A stretch of DNA of 64,000 nt from JAAELZ01 sp965237995. GTDB taxonomy: Bacteria > Pseudomonadota > Gammaproteobacteria > Arenicellales > Poriferihabitantaceae. The stretch covers positions 248,001 to 312,000 of the forward strand of contig CBDEGO010000005.1 of NCBI GenBank assembly GCA_965237995.1. Reading direction: 5' to 3'. Under the pieces are notes generated by a model. It worked only from the letters and a program-made list of their open reading frames with translations. It was not told where the DNA came from and made no database searches. Shown here piece after piece: positions 17,959 to 25,899 of the stretch (position 1 is the first letter of the stretch; each line of letters opens with the position of its first letter). The translations under genes and the position numbers were made by a program.

Positions 17959-18897
17959 TTAAGCTTTATCTGTTTTGTTTCTAACTTGGCTTGGCGTCGT
18001 GCTAAATTGGCGGTTAAATGCTTTACTCAGTGTTCTAGCGGAAGAAAACCCCACTTGATCTGCAATTTGGTCGATTGAGGAATGCGTGTTTTTAATCAGG
18101 CTATACGCTTTGGTCATCTTCCAATCTTGAATGTAAGACATCGCACTAACACCAATCGTGTTCTGAAAATGGCGGTTTAAAGTAGTGCGTGACATTCCTA
18201 CCTGACTACCCAAAGAGTCCAATGACCAATTAATACGGGCTTCCTGATGAATGAGCTTCAAAGCCTGCATCAATCTTGGGTCACCTAAGGCAGCAAAGAA
18301 ACCTGTTTTTTCTTCACCACGTCTTATATGTTCTTCAAGGAGTTGAATGAACAGTACCTCAGCTAAACGATCAATAATCGGATTGTTATTGCTGTTCAAG
18401 CGTTTGATTTCACTGTCTAGGAGTTGGGTGGTGGCCCAAGCTGATTCGTTGATGCGTGGTTGAGTAAAATGTAAAAATTGCGGTAAGGCATGCACCAACG
18501 GATGAGACATTCCTTGATCAAATTGCACCATACCGCACATCAGACGGTTTGTTATTTCACCTTCTTGAAACATTGCCGCCCCTAACTCGCATGCTTGTGC
18601 TGCACTCGATCCTGCAACTAAGGCGCGCCCAGGTTGATCCGCTATCCAATGCGCAGAGCCATTAGGTAGCATGACAATTTCCATGTCTTTGAAGGCCACC
18701 GACTTGTCTTGAGCGACCCCTACATAACAGCAACCTGCCAATGCAATATGAAAACGAGGGAAATCTATGGGTTCAAAAGAAACACCCCATGGGGCCGCCA
18801 TATCGGAATGAAAAAACATTGTGCCCTTAAAGCGCAGCGTGTCGAGGATGTCTCTTAAAACATCAAACTGGCCATTGGTTTTGGTTCGGTTAGTCAT
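17959..18897 (-). CDS. AraC-family transcriptional regulator (cupin sensor)
   Basis: 312 aa. The N-terminal two-thirds resembles the cupin-type ligand domain found in AraC proteins, with the PNGSAHWIAD segment. The C-terminal domain has two helix-turn-helix units, WSLDSLGSQVGMSRTTLNRH and SSIDQIADQVGFSSARTLSK, and the closing TPSQVRN. It is divergent from the cytochrome P460 gene with 105 bp between starts, and that space holds repeated ACCAAT boxes, so it probably regulates P460 and itself. A 230-bp spacer with nothing recognisable separates its stop from the start of the frameshifted demethylase gene downstream. Confidence 0.9.
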   Translation of the reverse strand: MTNRTKTNGQFDVLRDILDTLRFKGTMFFHSDMAAPWGVSFEPIDFPRFHIALAGCCYVGVAQDKSVAFKDMEIVMLPNGSAHWIADQPGRALVAGSSAAQACELGAAMFQEGEITNRLMCGMVQFDQGMSHPLVHALPQFLHFTQPRINESAWATTQLLDSEIKRLNSNNNPIIDRLAEVLFIQLLEEHIRRGEEKTGFFAALGDPRLMQALKLIHQEARINWSLDSLGSQVGMSRTTLNRHFQNTIGVSAMSYIQDWKMTKAYSLIKNTHSSIDQIADQVGFSSARTLSKAFNRQFSTTPSQVRNKTDKA

Positions 18898-18950
18898 GTC
18901 TATGATTCTGTTGGATACCTATGAAATTGGCGTATAGCCATAAAATGAAT

Positions 18951-18990
18951 TTACCAATAAACCAATTTATTTCTTCAACAGTAAACCAAT
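18951..18990 (+). promoter_or_regulatory. Direct repeats, candidate AraC-type operator
   Basis: TAAACCAAT occurs at 18958-18966 and again at 18982-18990, 24 bp apart, with a further ACCAAT at 18953-18958. The boxes end 12 bp before the P460 start codon, within the divergent AraC/P460 spacer. Direct repeats on one helical face are usual for AraC dimers; binding is inferred. Confidence 0.42.
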
Positions 18991-19002
18991 AGAGGTTAAA
19001 AA

Positions 19003-19611
19003 ATGATTAACAAACTTAAAAATGCTGCTCCTTTGTCTTGCACATTTATAGCATTACTATTTCAAATGTCAACAACCGCTCAAGCCGAAGAATATTTTAG
19101 TATGAACGACGGTCAATTGGAGCGACCTACTGGCTATAGAGAATGGGTTTATGTCGGTACACCCGTTACCCCAAATGACATGAACAATGGAAAAGCTGCC
19201 TTTCCAGAACATCATAACGTGTACATTGACCCGGATAGCTGGAGCCATTGGAAGAATACGGGTGAGTTTCGCGATGGCACAATTCTAGTTAAAGAGCTGG
19301 TCTCGGTGGGTTCAAAAGCAGCGGTCAGTGGCGCAGGTTATTTTCAAGGTGAGTTCATTGGTCTAGAAGCAACGATAAAGAGCAGCGAACATTTCGAGAG
19401 TGAACCAGGTAACTGGGCTTATTTCAGCTTTTCTACACCTGATCACAAAAAACTAACTACTACGGCTACTGCATTTCCTACTGCTTCCTGCAACGCGTGC
19501 CACGCTGGCGCAGCGGCAGATGATTTTGTGTTTACTCAATATTACCCTGTACTACGCGCTGGAAAAGCAAATGCAAGTGAAGCCGTGGGTGGAGTCGCTT
19601 CAGATCTATAA
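19003..19611 (+). CDS. Cytochrome P460-family c-type heme protein
   Basis: 202 aa with a Sec signal peptide (residues 1-28, ending TTAQAEE) and one c-heme motif, C163-N-A-C166-H167, followed by AGAAADDFVFTQYYPVLR, the usual ending of P460-domain proteins. Family members are periplasmic; the known enzyme oxidises hydroxylamine, while close relatives (cytochrome c'-beta) bind NO. Start ATG 19003 is preceded by an AGAGG-type site. The gene is monocistronic, ended by a strong hairpin at 19745, and is probably controlled by the divergent AraC protein. Whether it oxidises hydroxylamine or only binds NO cannot be told from this sequence. Confidence 0.88.
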   Translation: MINKLKNAAPLSCTFIALLFQMSTTAQAEEYFSMNDGQLERPTGYREWVYVGTPVTPNDMNNGKAAFPEHHNVYIDPDSWSHWKNTGEFRDGTILVKELVSVGSKAAVSGAGYFQGEFIGLEATIKSSEHFESEPGNWAYFSFSTPDHKKLTTTATAFPTASCNACHAGAAADDFVFTQYYPVLRAGKANASEAVGGVASDL

Positions 19612-19744
19612 TATTTGTTGGCGAGTTGGTTGATAAAATCCATTACGCGCTATCTCAGGCTGCCCGATAAGCAAGCCTGAGGTAAGTACGCTGTCAAGTT
19701 CACAAACGAAGAGCAAAAGACAGCACTATGCTTCAAAATAAAAA

Positions 19745-19785
19745 AACCTCAACGCCGCAATTTCGCTAAGCGTTGAGGTTCTTTT
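19745..19785. terminator. Bidirectional intrinsic terminator
   Basis: AACCTCAACGC (19745-19755) and GCGTTGAGGTT (19770-19780) form a perfect 11-bp stem. It is followed by CTTTTT on the plus strand and preceded by an A tract, so it works both ways. It lies between the convergent P460 and UxaA-family genes. Confidence 0.9.
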
Positions 19786-19828
19786 TACACGACTCGAGGG
19801 GGTCGTCTATTTCATGTTGTAACTTGGT

Positions 19829-21004
19829 TTATGCACTTTCGTATAAACGAGTTAAAACAAATTCACGATGGCCTAATGCTTCTGAACAAGTAAAACGTCC
19901 ATTGGCAGTGCGCACCATCATCTCTAGAAGCGCGTCACCCGCATCATCAAGGGTGAGGTCTTTACGCAAAATACCCGTAACATCCACGTCTACGTGCTCA
20001 CCCATGGTACGTAAGGTACGCGGGTTAGCGCACAGCTTAATAACCGGCAGGATTGGGTTACCAATGATGTTGCCCTGTCCAGTAGGGAAAAAGTGAACGG
20101 CAAACCCTGAAGCGGCGCATAAAGTCACCATCTCAGCCGCCGCTGAAGATGAATCCATAAACCAAAGGCCTGGGCCTGTTGGCATTTCAGCCTTATCCAA
20201 TACGCCATCTACAACACACTTTTTACCAATCTTAGTGATGTTGCCTAAGGCTTTTTCTTCGATAGTCGTTAGACCGCCTTCGATATTACCTTTAGTGGGT
20301 TGAGAGTCAGATAAGTCATCTGTTTTATGGCGTTCAATCATGTCTTGATAGCGATTGAACATAAACATGAAATCTTCACGTACCTTGTCGTTAGCGCAAC
20401 GCTCTGCAACTAAGTGTTCACCGCCTGTTATTTCAGAAGTTTCACCAAAGCAGAGTGTAGAACCCATACCATATAGCTTATCGAACGCGTTACCGACTGA
20501 AGGGTTTGAACCACAGCCAGACGTCGTATCAGACTCACCACATTTGGTAGAAACCCATAATTCACCAACGCCCGCTTCTTCTTTTTGAATTTCGGTGGCA
20601 TAGTGAACATACTCTTTAGCCACTTTTGATGCGCGCATGATGGTTTCAATATCACCGTGTTGCTCGATTCCAAAGCCAGTTACCGGTTTGCCGCTAGCGG
20701 CAATGCCATCGACAATTTTCTTTGTCCAACCTTCTTCAATTCCGATTACAACGACTGCGGCTACATTTGGATTGCAGCCAGTACCGATCAGTGTACGAAA
20801 GTGTAGTTCAAGGTCAGCACCGAATTGCAAACGGCCGTATGGGTGCGGCAAAGCCATGGTGCCTTTTATGTTGTTAGCGACAGCTTCACAAGCTGCATTA
20901 GCTAAGTCATCTACAGGTAGGATAATGACGTGATTTCGAACGCCCATGCGCCCGTTTTCACGTCGGTAGCCTACGAAAGATGCGTTTTGTATATCTAAGC
21001 TCAT
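19829..21004 (-). CDS. UxaA-family lyase large subunit; candidate (2R)-sulfolactate sulfo-lyase SuyB
   Basis: 391 aa, the catalytic part of the altronate dehydratase superfamily. Visible features are YRRENGRMGVRNHV, GTGCNPNV, the Cys-containing TKCGESDTTSGCG, SDSQPTKGNIEGGL and FFPTGQGNIIGNPILPV. The small SAF-type subunit is encoded separately 63 bp upstream. This split arrangement and the DLSDSQPTKGN stretch resemble SuyAB, which releases sulfite from sulfolactate, more than one-chain UxaA or GarD, but I cannot confirm this without alignment. Other 2-hydroxyacid dehydratase activities remain possible. The gene ends at the bidirectional terminator. No sulfite exporter or sulfite dehydrogenase is nearby. 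Confidence 0.82.
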   Translation of the reverse strand: MSLDIQNASFVGYRRENGRMGVRNHVIILPVDDLANAACEAVANNIKGTMALPHPYGRLQFGADLELHFRTLIGTGCNPNVAAVVVIGIEEGWTKKIVDGIAASGKPVTGFGIEQHGDIETIMRASKVAKEYVHYATEIQKEEAGVGELWVSTKCGESDTTSGCGSNPSVGNAFDKLYGMGSTLCFGETSEITGGEHLVAERCANDKVREDFMFMFNRYQDMIERHKTDDLSDSQPTKGNIEGGLTTIEEKALGNITKIGKKCVVDGVLDKAEMPTGPGLWFMDSSSAAAEMVTLCAASGFAVHFFPTGQGNIIGNPILPVIKLCANPRTLRTMGEHVDVDVTGILRKDLTLDDAGDALLEMMVRTANGRFTCSEALGHREFVLTRLYESA

Positions 21005-21067
21005 AATTTTAGTCTAGGTTGTGTTATTTGTTATGTGATCAGGATGAACGAAGTTCAGAATAATTGA

Positions 21068-21349
21068 TTACCAACGCTTGGTCTTAACGTTGTGCACGTG
21101 AGTGTGTTCTCCCGCTTTGATACTGCTTACAACGCGTCCAATATCAACACCATACTTAATGATTGTGTCACCTTCATCTAGAGCTTTAATCGCTAACTTG
21201 TGGCCGATAGGAATGTCGCTAATAGCAGTGAAATTGATTTCTTTATCTTGATCCATAACCCAGCCTGTTAGCTCGTTACCTGCTTTAACACCTTCCACTA
21301 CCACAACACCGACACTATCGCCTTCATCGTGTACTACAAAATCGATCAT
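21068..21349 (-). CDS. UxaA-family lyase small subunit (SAF domain); candidate SuyA
   Basis: From ATG 21349 (MIDFVVHDEGDSVGVVVVEG), which has AAGGTAACC upstream, the product is 93 aa; an upstream start at 21397 adds 16 basic residues. The SAF domain shows IPIGHKLAIK and GDTIIKYGVDIG, ending GEHTHVHNVKTKRW. It pairs with the large subunit 63 bp downstream. In SuyAB-type and altronate-type enzymes this domain helps form the active site. The promoter must lie within the short spacer to the divergent VOC gene at 21491. Confidence 0.83.
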   Translation of the reverse strand: MIDFVVHDEGDSVGVVVVEGVKAGNELTGWVMDQDKEINFTAISDIPIGHKLAIKALDEGDTIIKYGVDIGRVVSSIKAGEHTHVHNVKTKRW

Positions 21350-21490
21350 TTTGGTTACCTTGGTTTTAATTGAGCGCCTATTTTGTTTCAATATCATGAT
21401 GCTGTCAATAAGAACTATATAATATGTATAAGTTATATAAGACTTATCAACATTTCACATAACTAATTGCAGACTAAAAACCTGATCGCT

Positions 21491-22153
21491 ATGAACACAC
21501 AACTCGACCACCTTGTTATAGGCGCCGCCACTCTTGAACAGGGCATTGCTTACGTAAAACAAACCCTAGGCGTTGATATACCTTACGGCGGGCAGCACAA
21601 CACCTTAGGTACCCATAACCATTTAATGCAATTGGGCCCAGCGTTGTTTCTTGAAGTGATCGCCATAAACCCCGATGGTGAACCAATCAACCGACCAAGA
21701 TGGTACGGCTTAGATGACCCGCACGTTGCCAAGCAACTACAAACAAAACCCAGCTTATTAACGTGGGTAGTCAACACCGATAATCTAAGTCACTACTTGC
21801 GATCAGCCAACCAATCATTCGGACGTCGCACCCCCATTAGCAGAGATCACTTAAACTGGTTATTTGGTTTACCTGAAGATGGTCGACTACTTGCTGGCGG
21901 TATGCTTCCCTATGTGATGCAGTGGCAAACCAACGAGCATCCTGCGTCAAAAATGACTGACTGTGGTTGCAGGCTTGAACATTTAGAAATATTTCACCCG
22001 CAAGCTGCTTGGCTTGAAACCGCTCTCAGATCAATTCAAGCTGAAAGATTAGTCAAAGTTATCGCTCTCAATCACAACAAGGCGCCGTATTTAACCGCGA
22101 CCCTAAGCTCACCAAACGGCATGGTTAAGCTATCTACTAATGAAGCTGGTTGA
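21491..22153 (+). CDS. VOC/glyoxalase-like domain protein
   Basis: From ATG 21491 (MNTQLDHLVIGA) the product is 220 aa. The opening HLVIGAATLEQGIAYV and the long insertions fit the Glyoxalase_3-type group of the vicinal-oxygen-chelate fold. One possible metal position is the His of LDHLV; a full ligand set cannot be assigned by eye. It is divergent from the two-subunit lyase and converges head-on with the hydroxyacid dehydrogenase gene, their stop codons touching. Function unknown; an isomerase or lyase in the same pathway is conceivable. Confidence 0.78.
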   Translation: MNTQLDHLVIGAATLEQGIAYVKQTLGVDIPYGGQHNTLGTHNHLMQLGPALFLEVIAINPDGEPINRPRWYGLDDPHVAKQLQTKPSLLTWVVNTDNLSHYLRSANQSFGRRTPISRDHLNWLFGLPEDGRLLAGGMLPYVMQWQTNEHPASKMTDCGCRLEHLEIFHPQAAWLETALRSIQAERLVKVIALNHNKAPYLTATLSSPNGMVKLSTNEAG

Positions 22154-23131
22154 TCAATACTGAAGCGTTCGATCAACTTGATTGCTGAGTTCTTCACCCG
22201 CTTTAAATTTTCGCAAGTTATTAAATAAAATGTCTAAACTACGCGCTGCATGATGCACTGGGTCATTTGACGAAGAATGTGGTGTGATAATTAAATTTGG
22301 CGTCTGCCAAAGTGGAGAAGACTTTGGCAATGGCTCTTGGTCGTACACATCCACCACTGCGCTGAACTTATTGCTCCTTAAACCTTGCATCAGTGCATCG
22401 TAATCGATTAAACGCGAGCGACTGTAAGCAATTAAGCCTGCGCCATCTTTTAACAAGCTAAGCGTTTCACTATTAAATATTCGATCTGTTTCAGGGGTAT
22501 GCGGAGCAGTAACAAGTACAAAATCAGCTTTTGGCAATAAGGCAGCTAAATCTGTTGGTGCGTACATTTCGTCGACTCCATCGCATGCCTGCGCTGAACG
22601 CCGAATACCCGTTACTTTCAAGCCAAACTGTTGGGCAGCTCGTGCCACATCGCCACCAATATGCCCGACACCAAAGATTAATAAGGTTTTACCTTCGATA
22701 GAGCTAGAGTTAACGCCTTGCCAAAGCTTGTTTTGTTGATTCATCATTATCTTCGGTAAACCGTTGTTTAGCGCGAGTAAGGCCATAATGATGTATTCAA
22801 CCGCACGCTTTCCGTGCACACCGCGGCTATTGGTTAACGTTATGTTTGTGGGCAACCACTCTAATGGAAGTAAATGGCTTATGCCCGCACCGTGCAATTG
22901 AATCCATTTAAGTTGCGGTGCTTTTGCTGTTAGGTCGTCACGGGGAAAGTCCCAGGCAAATAATGCCGTTGCATCTTTTATATGCTGATTAAAGTTTTCA
23001 CCGTCATAGCCAATTGTGAATTTGATGCTTTTGGCGATATCCGGATACCGCTTAAGGGCTGACGTTAATCGAGTCGAAGTAATCTCGAAAACTTCTCCTA
23101 TTGAAGTCGAATTTTCAATGTGTAGGTGCAC
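22154..23131 (-). CDS. D-isomer-specific 2-hydroxyacid dehydrogenase
   Basis: 325 aa, GhrA-like. The NAD(P) fold has LLIFGVGHIGGDVAR. The catalytic residues are visible as Arg in SRSRLIDYDAL, Glu in DQEPLP and His in TPHSSS. Such enzymes reduce 2-oxo acids (glyoxylate, hydroxypyruvate) or oxidise D-2-hydroxy acids. It is the last gene of the leftward operon Rieske-RidA-phosphotriesterase-dehydrogenase, 28 bp after the phosphotriesterase gene. Its stop directly abuts the stop of the convergent VOC gene. The usual Gly before the catalytic Arg is Ser here. Confidence 0.9.
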   Translation of the reverse strand: MHLHIENSTSIGEVFEITSTRLTSALKRYPDIAKSIKFTIGYDGENFNQHIKDATALFAWDFPRDDLTAKAPQLKWIQLHGAGISHLLPLEWLPTNITLTNSRGVHGKRAVEYIIMALLALNNGLPKIMMNQQNKLWQGVNSSSIEGKTLLIFGVGHIGGDVARAAQQFGLKVTGIRRSAQACDGVDEMYAPTDLAALLPKADFVLVTAPHTPETDRIFNSETLSLLKDGAGLIAYSRSRLIDYDALMQGLRSNKFSAVVDVYDQEPLPKSSPLWQTPNLIITPHSSSNDPVHHAARSLDILFNNLRKFKAGEELSNQVDRTLQY

Positions 23132-23159
23132 AGTACTAAATTAACTATGTCACTAGCCT

Positions 23160-24212
23160 TTATTCAAAGCTATATATCCTTGCAGGGTTATCAACAATTA
23201 ATGTGGCTACCTGTGTTTCTGACAAGCCACGTTGACCTAATCTCGGCACCACATTAGTAATCAGGTGGTCGTAGCCTAAGCCACCATAGGCGTGCAAACG
23301 ATGCTTGGTCGCGACATCATGCGACAGTAAGACTTGCTTCTCGAAGCCGTTTTCGAAATGCCATAATATGACGTCCATACGCTCGGCATCAGATGGCATA
23401 TCTACATCTGGGTTGGGTGGATAGTATGAGCTTTCGTTGCCAAATAAATCATATTCCAAATAGCATCCACTTTGCGCTAATTCTGTTAGCCAATCACGCT
23501 CTAAGCAAGTGCGATCAATATGGCAGATAATGGTGCGGGATAAATCACCGCCAGCTTGCGCAATGACCTCGACAATTTCTAGAGGCGACTTTGGGTCACG
23601 CCCTGGATGAATCATCAGCGGCGCCCCTGTTATTTTTTGTGCTGCGCTGGCAGCACGTACACTCTTCTTTTCATTTTTCCACCAAGGGTATGCGCAGCCC
23701 ACTTCACCGATCAAACCTGCGCGAATACCGGTAGCACCTACGCCCTGTTCAATATCTTTTACGATTTCTTCAGTGATCGATTCCTCACTTTTATCATCCA
23801 TATCTGCTGGGTGAGTCGAACCAATATAGTAACCCGCGCCCATGACGATATTCATACCAGTCAACCTCGCTATGCGCGCCAGAGCATTTGGGTCTCTGCC
23901 TAAGCCGACATTGGTCGGGTCAACTATGCTGGCGCCGCCTGCCGCCACGAATCGTTTCAATTCAGACACAGCTAACTCTTCGTCTTTAAGTTCGACATTG
24001 TCTAAATTGGAGGTCCAGTTGTAGCCCACCCAACCACGATTTTCCAAGCTGATTTTTTGGTGAGCTAATCCCTTTTGGCTAATCTCCTCTGGTTCGGTAT
24101 ACATAAACGTGCCATCTATCAACACGTGGTCATGCGCCAAAGTAACGCCAAGCTCAGCGGCATCAATTAAACCCAATACCGTTTGAACTTTACCTTTTTT
24201 GTTATCACTCAT
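23160..24212 (-). CDS. Phosphotriesterase-family (Php-like) metal-dependent hydrolase
   Basis: 350-aa amidohydrolase-superfamily protein. Metal ligands visible are H27 and H29 (AHDHV), a Glu in IGEVGCAYP where classical phosphotriesterase has a carboxylated Lys, His in IHPGRD and CHIDRT, and Asp in LSHDVATK. Several relatives are lactonases or carboxylesterases rather than phosphotriesterases. Its place after Rieske and RidA genes suggests it opens a lactone or cleaves an ester or amide in the same catabolic route (inference). Tight spacing (21 bp to RidA, 28 bp to the dehydrogenase) supports one operon. Confidence 0.89.
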   Translation of the reverse strand: MSDNKKGKVQTVLGLIDAAELGVTLAHDHVLIDGTFMYTEPEEISQKGLAHQKISLENRGWVGYNWTSNLDNVELKDEELAVSELKRFVAAGGASIVDPTNVGLGRDPNALARIARLTGMNIVMGAGYYIGSTHPADMDDKSEESITEEIVKDIEQGVGATGIRAGLIGEVGCAYPWWKNEKKSVRAASAAQKITGAPLMIHPGRDPKSPLEIVEVIAQAGGDLSRTIICHIDRTCLERDWLTELAQSGCYLEYDLFGNESSYYPPNPDVDMPSDAERMDVILWHFENGFEKQVLLSHDVATKHRLHAYGGLGYDHLITNVVPRLGQRGLSETQVATLIVDNPARIYSFE

Positions 24213-24233
24213 CGTTATCGCCTTGTTAAATCG

Positions 24234-24629
24234 CTATTCTGGTAAAACTGCAATGGCGCTGATTTCAACCAACAAGTCCTCGAAGGCAAAATCTACACCG
24301 CCTACCACGGTTGCACTTGGCCCTGGGGCCGAGAATACTTCTGCGCGAGCGTCAATGGCCGATTGCCGATAGCGAATGTCGCTTAAAAAGATATTCAGCG
24401 AAACGACGTCATCCATCGCCCCGCCTGCTGCTGCAACAAAATCTTGGATATTGCGAAGACACTGACGGCACTGCTCTAGCGCATCACCCTTGCCAACCAA
24501 TTCTCCATTGTCGTAAGCAATTTGTCCGGAAATGTAAACTTGATTACCTACCACCGTGCATTGACAGCCAACACGGGCATCAGCGGGTTCTGCGATATTA
24601 GGAAGTGTAATAATTTTTCTTGTCATCAT
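24234..24629 (-). CDS. RidA-family protein lacking the deaminase arginine
   Basis: 131 aa of the YjgF/YER057c/UK114 fold (VYISGQIAYD near the front, EISAIAVLPE at the end). In deaminating RidA an Arg lies in the PAR-S-x-V motif; here that region reads PGPSATVVGG, so the key Arg is missing. Such Rid subfamilies are usually encoded inside specific catabolic operons and do not hydrolyse 2-aminoacrylate. The start is two bases after the Rieske stop, so expression is coupled to it. Confidence 0.88.
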   Translation of the reverse strand: MMTRKIITLPNIAEPADARVGCQCTVVGNQVYISGQIAYDNGELVGKGDALEQCRQCLRNIQDFVAAAGGAMDDVVSLNIFLSDIRYRQSAIDARAEVFSAPGPSATVVGGVDFAFEDLLVEISAIAVLPE

Positions 24630-24631
24630 TT

Positions 24632-25786
24632 TTACTCGGTTGGGCCAATTACGTGGTCTAACACATAATTAGAAAATTCATAAACGGTTTGTTCTTCAGA
24701 AGGCGAATAGCGGCACGGCCTTGCATATCGACTAACAATACCACGGTGCACCACTTCGCATATATCTTTGTCTTCCTTGATAAACAAACCCATTGAAGGG
24801 TAATATTTATCTTCTGCCTCTGCTTCAAAATTTGGCATGCCCACGGTTGATTTAGGAAAACAACACCACGTGATAATTCTGGTCCAGTCAGGGCCTTCAG
24901 GAAAATATTGATGGAAAGTAATTCTGTCGGGCGGTAAATTCATTAACAGATGCGGATAAAACACCATAAAGTGCGTACGCACCTGATCATAATCAGATAA
25001 ACCATCAATAAACGGGAGCGTCTTGTTACGCGGCACATATAATCCATTTTCATTGTCACTACTATTAATCGCGTAAACACCGGGCTGACCTTCTGCTTGG
25101 AATTTTGTTCTAACTGCACCGGGGTAATACGTGTCTAACGACTCGCGATGCACCGTGCGCACATGGTAACCCTCACGAGAATTTTCTACCCATATCTTCC
25201 AGTTGGCGTTAAAGCGGTTTTCCCACTTCTTGGTGACGACCATGTCTTCCATTTTGTAATCCTTAAATCGCTCTGGCAGTGCACCTAAGCTTTCTAATAA
25301 CGGCTTAGCATCGTCATCAAAATTAATGAATACAAAACCCGCCCATAGTTCAGTTCTGAAACTAGGCAAAGTATGGTCTTTTACATCAAAGCATTTTGCA
25401 TCTTGCATTGATGGTGCGCCAATGAGCTGCCCTTCTAAGGAGTAAGACCAAGCGTGGTAAGGGCAAACTAACACGCGGCAATTACCTGTGCCCACCGCCA
25501 GCTCGGATGCTCGATGCCTACAAACAGCCGATAAGGTTCTGATTTCGCCATCCAGCCCTCGAATCACGATGATTGGCTCCCCTGCAATGTCTAACCGTAC
25601 AAAATCTCCCGGGTTAGGAATTTCTTCAACACGCGTTGCCAACAGCCATCGCTTCATAAAAATTGTATCCATCTCGCGGTCGTACCACTGCTGAGAGGTG
25701 TACACCTGGGCAGGTAACGGACTGGCTTCGTCGATAGGTAGACGAGTTCGAGTATAGTTTTCGGGGTTAAAAATAGATTCGTTCAT
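24632..25786 (-). CDS. Rieske oxygenase alpha subunit, quaternary-amine type
   Basis: 384 aa. The Rieske [2Fe-2S] ligands are C89, H91, C108 and H111 (CRHRAS and CPYHAW). The mononuclear iron site has H208 and H213 in EGYHVRTVH. The bridging residue, Asp in naphthalene dioxygenase, is Glu205 here; Glu at this place is known for carnitine oxygenase CntA and related oxygenases of quaternary ammonium compounds. The EDKDICE segment near the C-terminus supplies the third acidic region. It likely hydroxylates an N-methyl or adjacent carbon, causing C-N cleavage. First gene of a four-gene leftward operon, divergent from LysR at 25900. The reductase partner is not in the operon. Confidence 0.91.
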   Translation of the reverse strand: MNESIFNPENYTRTRLPIDEASPLPAQVYTSQQWYDREMDTIFMKRWLLATRVEEIPNPGDFVRLDIAGEPIIVIRGLDGEIRTLSAVCRHRASELAVGTGNCRVLVCPYHAWSYSLEGQLIGAPSMQDAKCFDVKDHTLPSFRTELWAGFVFINFDDDAKPLLESLGALPERFKDYKMEDMVVTKKWENRFNANWKIWVENSREGYHVRTVHRESLDTYYPGAVRTKFQAEGQPGVYAINSSDNENGLYVPRNKTLPFIDGLSDYDQVRTHFMVFYPHLLMNLPPDRITFHQYFPEGPDWTRIITWCCFPKSTVGMPNFEAEAEDKYYPSMGLFIKEDKDICEVVHRGIVSRYARPCRYSPSEEQTVYEFSNYVLDHVIGPTE

Positions 25787-25899
25787 TAATGCAGTATCAC
25801 GCTAGCTTTTAAGCAGCAGAATAGCGGTTTCAAAACCAGAGCACAAACGGATATAATGATCTTATCGTGTTCAAAAATTAAACAGATAAACCCATTAAC

